Below, piece after piece: positions 59,896-64,000 of a stretch of 64,000 nucleotides of DNA. Numbering within the stretch: position 1 is the first letter of the stretch; every line of letters begins with the position of its first letter. Position numbers and translations under genes: made by a program. A model generated the notes under the pieces. That model searched no databases. It was given only the letters and a program-made list of their open reading frames with translations, and had not been told where the DNA came from. Location: the NCBI GenBank assembly GCA_002917075.1, contig NTMA01000010.1, positions 372,001-436,000 on the forward strand, in the 5' to 3' direction. This stretch comes from Hawksworthiomyces lignivorus. Taxonomy: Eukaryota > Ascomycota > Sordariomycetes > Ophiostomatales > Ophiostomataceae.

Positions 59896-61278
59896 ATGTG
59901 GCTTTCGGGTTTCTTTGCTTTTCATTTGCTCTCTCTTCTTGCCTCTGTGATGGCGTCGAGCAAGCAGAGTCTGCGGAACTACATGTACTTGACTGGGTAT
60001 GACTTCAGACGCTTTCCGAATCATGTATCCTACTTCTTTCAGCGGTTGTTCTTGCTAATTTTATATAAATAGGCAACACCCTCTCATGCCGGTTCATTTG
60101 CCTGAGTATCAGTACCTTACGCATATGGCTCTGGCATTTATGAATTCAAATGTGTTTAACGACCCCCAGGGCCACAAGCGCACCGAGTGGCCGCTCTTTA
60201 CCTCTGTTGAGGCCATTCGTCAGCTAGTGAACCCGGACACGAAGATTCTAGTGGCCATCGGCGGCTGGGGTGATACGAAGGGATTTTCCATCGGAGCAAG
60301 TACGTCTGAGTCGCGGCGCCTCTTTGCCAGGAACGTAGCCAAGATGGTCGCGGCCACAGGGGCAGATGGCGTCGACATCGACTGGGAGTATCCTGGTGGC
60401 AACGGTGAAGACTATAAGCAGGTGCCGAATGGTGAGAAGGCGTGGGAGATCGAAGCCTACCCGCTGCTGTTGGCTCAGATCCGGGCCGCGCTAGGTCCAG
60501 AAAAGATCATTTCGGCCGCCGTACCGGGCAAACCAGGCGATATGCTTGCCTTTACGCGTGAGACGATGCCGCGGATCATGAACAAGGTGGACTTCCTAAA
60601 TGTTATGACGTACGACTTAATGAACAGGCGCGATAGCGTGACAACACACCACACGGGTATCCAAAACAGCCTTACCGCGGTGGACGCATATATTTCAGCG
60701 GGTTGCTCACCGCAAGACCTCAACTTGGGTTTTGCCTTCTATGTCAAGTATTTCAAGACAGAGCATAATGATTGTTTGGTAAGTTCAGCTATTTTAAGAG
60801 TGAGCGAAAGAGAGGGGGAAAATCAAGACAGTAATATGATAAAAAAGACGTTACTGACATCCTTAAGAAGAGGCTAAAGGATGGCAAGAGTCCTCTCGGA
60901 TGCCGTACTGTACTGATGGAAGATCCGAATACCGGCGCCGACCTGGGCCAAGCAGGAGCTTTCTCGTGGCATGATCCTGTTCCTCCGGATCTGAAGGAGT
61001 CCTTTGAAAAGGCCAAGACACACGGTGTATACGACGAAGAGCAAGGCGGGTATTCTTATTGGGATGACGAAGAAGACTTGTGGTGGACGTTTGATACCCC
61101 TGAGGCAATCACGAAGAAATTTCCGCAGATTGTCGAGAAGAGGCAGCTGGGCGGTGTCTTTGCCTGGGGCTTAGGCGAAGACGGATTGCTGTACCATCAT
61201 TTTCAAGCAATGGGTAAGGCCTGGAAGAAGATGAAAGACGAGAAATGGCCGTCAGATGCCGCGAGGGAGGAGCTATGA
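59896..61278 (+). CDS. Secreted GH18 chitinase
   Basis: Glycoside hydrolase family 18 endo-acting chitinase, predicted to be secreted. Three exons (59896-59996, 60073-60778, 60868-61278) give 405 residues. A signal peptide (MWLSGFFAFHLLSLLASVMA) precedes LRNYMYLTGQHPLMP. The barrel contains KILVAIGGWGD and the catalytic DGVDIDWEYPGG (DxxDxDxE with the acid/base Glu). VDFLNVMTYDLMN and the late GGVFAWGLGEDG with its tryptophan also match the family. No chitin-binding module or Ser/Thr linker. The junction of exons 2 and 3 (GATTGTTTG | AAGAGGCTA) uses an acceptor 12 nt after a CTGAC branch site; the next AAG|AGG is an alternative that drops one Lys. The gene could serve wall remodelling, mycoparasitism or host-cuticle degradation, but the sequence does not decide which. 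Confidence 0.9.
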
Positions 61279-61693
61279 GAGGTCATATTATACGAGGTAG
61301 AAAGCTATCTCGTTTGCAACGTTATCTAGCGCAAATTAAAGCGAGCAAAAATACAAAGGATGGGTATGTTTCGCATGTAAGAAAGAGAAAGACATCAATC
61401 ATAAAAAGAACGGCGCAAGGGCATTACATGGGGCGCGTCGCTTGGTGGTCAGGCCAGCCACCAATCTGCTTTCGTTCGCCATATCTCCTCCAAACCAAAA
61501 ATTTGTGAAGCATCACTCTAAAGAAAGTTGCTCGAAGAAAAGTACCGAAAAGAGAAACATGCTGCTTCGAGTAAAGGGGTATCCTCCATCTATCCTATTC
61601 AATGTCTCGATCGACTTCGTTCTTTTCGGCACCAGCATCGTCTCCACACTCTAAACTGCAATTAATTACGGCTAGAATTATGTGGTCTGCAGT
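61279..61693. other. Convergent 3' spacer
   Basis: This spacer separates the 3' ends of the chitinase and the MARVEL-type gene. Nothing recognised in it. Confidence 0.6.
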
Positions 61694-62241
61694 TTATGCT
61701 CCAACATAAGCAGTCTTGACGCCGGTGTTACGGCCGCGCGACCGTAATGACTCGATTGTGTCTAGGACGACTAAGAAGCAGAAGAGAGCCCTGAGATAAA
61801 ATTCTTAGTATTGTGGTTCCACTGTCTTGATACCCACTATCGATATGTACACATCGACGGAGAAACTTACCACAGGAAGAAGCCGAAGGCTACAGCGGCC
61901 TCACTAGCGCCACAGAAGTGGTTGTTGCCGCAATCGTACGGTCCGCCGACATACACAGCCAAGGCGATGCTCCCAGCAAACCAGAAGATCATAGTAACCC
62001 ACTCGAGGCCGAGCGAGGCTAGACGGTGGAAGACTCGCGTGTAGTAAAGGGGAGCGAGACCAATGTACATCAAGACGAGAATAGACCATATAGCGTTGAA
62101 AAGCATAAAGTTGATGGTAGAAGGCGAGTTGGCATTGCCGTTGGTGTCAAAGACTGAGACCAGATAGGCGGTCAAGCCAAGTTCGATCACGGCGAAGATG
62201 ATGGCCGCCAAGTGCACGAAACCGACAAACCCGTAGTCCAT
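61694..62241 (-). CDS. MARVEL-type four-helix membrane protein
   Basis: Small integral membrane protein. Two minus-strand exons (62241-61871 and 61790-61694) give 155 residues. It starts MDYGFVGFVHLAAIIFAVIE. Four hydrophobic segments are visible: about 5-25 (GFVHLAAIIFAVIELGLTAY), 50-67 (NFMLFNAIWSILVLMYIG), 82-102 (LGLEWVTMIFWFAGSIALAV) and 115-137 (EAAVAFGFFLWALFCFLVVLD). Two cysteines lie in the loop GGPYDCGNNHFCGAS, which fits an extracellular disulfide as in other fungal MARVEL proteins. The tail SLRSRGRNTGVKTAYVGA is short and basic, so probably cytosolic. The start is the second Met of a longer frame and matches the usual MARVEL N-terminus. Relatives such as Nce102 organise plasma-membrane domains, but orthology to any named protein is not claimed. 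Confidence 0.82.
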
Positions 62242-63530
62242 TCTGTCGGTGTTTTTGTGGTTTAGAGATAACAAGTAAGTAAGTAGCGCTTGAAAGCGGC
62301 TGAAAAGATTTGTTGAAGCGGGATGCGTAAAGTCGATTTTCGCTGTGAAGTTGTCGAATGAGAATATGTCCTAGGTCGAACTTGCAAGCTAAAATAAGAA
62401 AAAAAGAAAGAAGTAGCAGAAATAGTGAGCCAAGTTGGGTCACCTTCTCATCATATACACGCCTTCCTCCTGTCGCCAAGCACGGCTGGCTTGGCTGGGT
62501 CAGTCACCACACTCGATGACGTGGGCAGAAGGCGTTGCAAAGAAAATGATTGAAACTGAGAGCCATAACGTGGGTTCTATTTTCTTTCCTGTGGCGTTGA
62601 CCTTGACCAACCGATCAAATCCTGTTCCACATTGCGTGAAACGGCCCTACATGCATTACCCACACCTATATGCCATTCCCGCCATGCCTCGTCAGCAGTA
62701 ACAGCAAGAAATCGACAGGTCCAATCAACCAAGTATGGCCCTAGTTAAATGGGGCCGCACTTGTGGAGAGCAGCCTCCTACGCATACGTACATCATGGAG
62801 ACATAGAGAGCTACATATCGACACGGCATTGCAAACGAAACAAATGAAAAGGATCGAGAAGATCCTGCTCCTCTGCCCTCCACTTGACTAGCCCAGTCTG
62901 TCCGACTTTTGTCCGGGTGAGACTTAACTGTATTATTAGCTGTCGACGATAATGCCTTTGCTCTGGAAGTCGACCGCCACTTCAAATATCTGGGCGGCAA
63001 GGACGAAACATCGTAAAACAGCTATAATAAGGACAGGCATGGGTGCATGAGATTGTTGTTTTATTGGTCGCTGATTGTCGTGAACGTTGACTTCTTTGGT
63101 TCGCAAGGACGTTCAAAGAGGGGTTGTGACCACTTGGACGATCAGCGCCCAAATCTGAAGACTGCTATTATGGAGTAATAATTTTCAAGATAATAGGTAC
63201 AGTTTTTACTGCAATGACGTCACTGAACGTCTATCCTCGCCTAGAACGTGTCTAATGCAATATGCGCTGCAAACGCCACAGCACCGGAATTTTGGCATGA
63301 ACTAGTTTAAATTTACGAGAAAGACCTGTAAGGAATAAAAGATTTTCTATATGGCAGCTAGCCCATTCTCCTTCCATGACGCAGAGACGCTCTTGATACT
63401 CCGGAACCGGGCATGTGGTCCGATATTGATCTGTGCGAGCCCTGTATCTTCAAATGAGCGTCATAGGCAAAACGAAAGCATGTATTCAAGCAAAGAGGAA
63501 TTTAGTCAAATATGTCCAAGGAAGATCATC
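62242..63530. other. Spacer upstream of MARVEL-type gene
   Basis: This 1.3 kb spacer is AT-rich and holds the MARVEL gene promoter (minus strand) and the 3' region of the next minus-strand gene. Only short ORFs; nothing else recognised. Confidence 0.55.
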
Positions 63531-64000
63531 TTATTCGAGGTCAATTCTCTCCAGCGATAGCACTGGCAGCTGGGCCATGTGCAGCTTGGCGCTGCCGTAT
63601 GGCACAAACCGTGCGCTAAACGGCTTCGTCTCCTTTCCATGCACTCTCTGGGGCCGTGTCGGTGGCGCGGCAGGGGAGTCGTACGCCAGCGGCCAGTCGA
63701 TCTCAACAGCCGCGATGCGCAGCTCGACCGGCGGCGCGCCGAGCGTCCATATGGGATTGGCCAAGGGTTCGCCGGCAGCATTGTTCTGTTGCTGACGACG
63801 GTGTACTCGCATTTGTGTTGGGTCAATTGCCACGTTCCACACGCTTGTTGGCTCTAGAATGTGATCGTGCGTGTGCTCGCTGATCGTGGAATTGGGCAAG
63901 AGCATGTTCTCGTTGCGGTAGTTGCGAGGCGGCCCGACTTTTTCCGTGTACTCAATGGCGAGACTGTACAGCAACGGACCATAGTAGATAGCAGCTGTGT
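63531..64000 (-). CDS. GH127/DUF1680-like protein, C-terminal part
   Basis: Partial minus-strand gene that enters from beyond the window end; stop at 63533-63531. About 155 residues are visible. The start of the visible part, TAAIYYGPLLYSLAIEY, resembles the RGPLVYAL-type strand of DUF1680/GH127 beta-L-arabinofuranosidase-like enzymes. EPTSVWNVAID further on matches the PTSPWNYAL-type motif of the same fold. The remaining sequence ends PYGSAKLHMAQLPVLSLERI and is compatible with the C-terminal beta-sandwich. The catalytic (alpha/alpha)6 domain is outside the window, so activity cannot be judged. The frame is open to the edge with no intron visible. Family assignment is tentative. Confidence 0.55.
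   Translation of the reverse strand, partial: TAAIYYGPLLYSLAIEYTEKVGPPRNYRNENMLLPNSTISEHTHDHILEPTSVWNVAIDPTQMRVHRRQQQNNAAGEPLANPIWTLGAPPVELRIAAVEIDWPLAYDSPAAPPTRPQRVHGKETKPFSARFVPYGSAKLHMAQLPVLSLERIDLE

Noticed and set aside
45803..64000. Secondary-metabolite gene cluster
   Set aside because: No PKS, NRPS, terpene synthase, prenyltransferase or Zn2Cys6 regulator is present; MFS, amidase and methyltransferase alone are not enough.

Overview
The window looks like nuclear chromosomal DNA of a filamentous ascomycete (Pezizomycotina, most likely a Sordariomycete and possibly Hypocreales). The reasons are short spliceosomal introns (about 65-220 nt) with GTRNGT-type donors, CTRAY branch sites and YAG acceptors; GC-rich third codon positions set against AT-richer, homopolymer-rich spacers; and a gene content typical of such fungi (AA9 polysaccharide monooxygenase, filamentous-type GH18 chitinase, JIP5, DUF1748-type microprotein, a DHA1-type MFS transporter with a long N-terminal tail). 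The species cannot be fixed from the sequence alone. All gene models below were spliced by hand. Every complete model stays in frame across all its junctions and ends in a stop codon.

The left half (1 to about 33.8 kb) is a compact housekeeping block on both strands: VPS53 (GARP tethering complex), the ribosome-associated Hsp70 SSB, an AA9 lytic polysaccharide monooxygenase, the elongation factor SPT5, a DCAF7/WDR68-type WD40 protein, a quinone-oxidoreductase-like MDR enzyme, pyruvate kinase, a 77-residue DUF1748-type microprotein, a large coiled-coil protein resembling fungal proteins labelled Atg28, and the mismatch-repair ATPase MSH6.

The right half (33.8 to 64 kb) is clearly sparser. Spacers of 2-5 kb with no convincing gene separate a 1180-residue low-complexity protein with conserved islands of unknown function, an MFS transporter, a secreted Ala/Ser-rich wall-type protein, an amidase-signature enzyme, a class I SAM methyltransferase, the ribosome-biogenesis protein JIP5, a secreted GH18 chitinase, a MARVEL-type four-helix membrane protein, and the C-terminal end of a GH127/DUF1680-like protein that runs off the window. 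Apart from JIP5 these are surface, secreted or accessory functions. No polyketide synthase, NRPS or terpene synthase is visible, so I do not call a biosynthetic cluster.

No rRNA, intact tRNA, transposon ORF or CRISPR array was recognised. The main non-genic observations are a C37 and a C21 tract upstream of two genes, a 10-bp-period minisatellite at 24.1-24.2 kb, a diverged 107-bp-spaced duplication at 42.6 kb, six exact copies of the 9-mer TACGGAGTA (all intergenic), and three short tRNA-like (Pol III box) relics.
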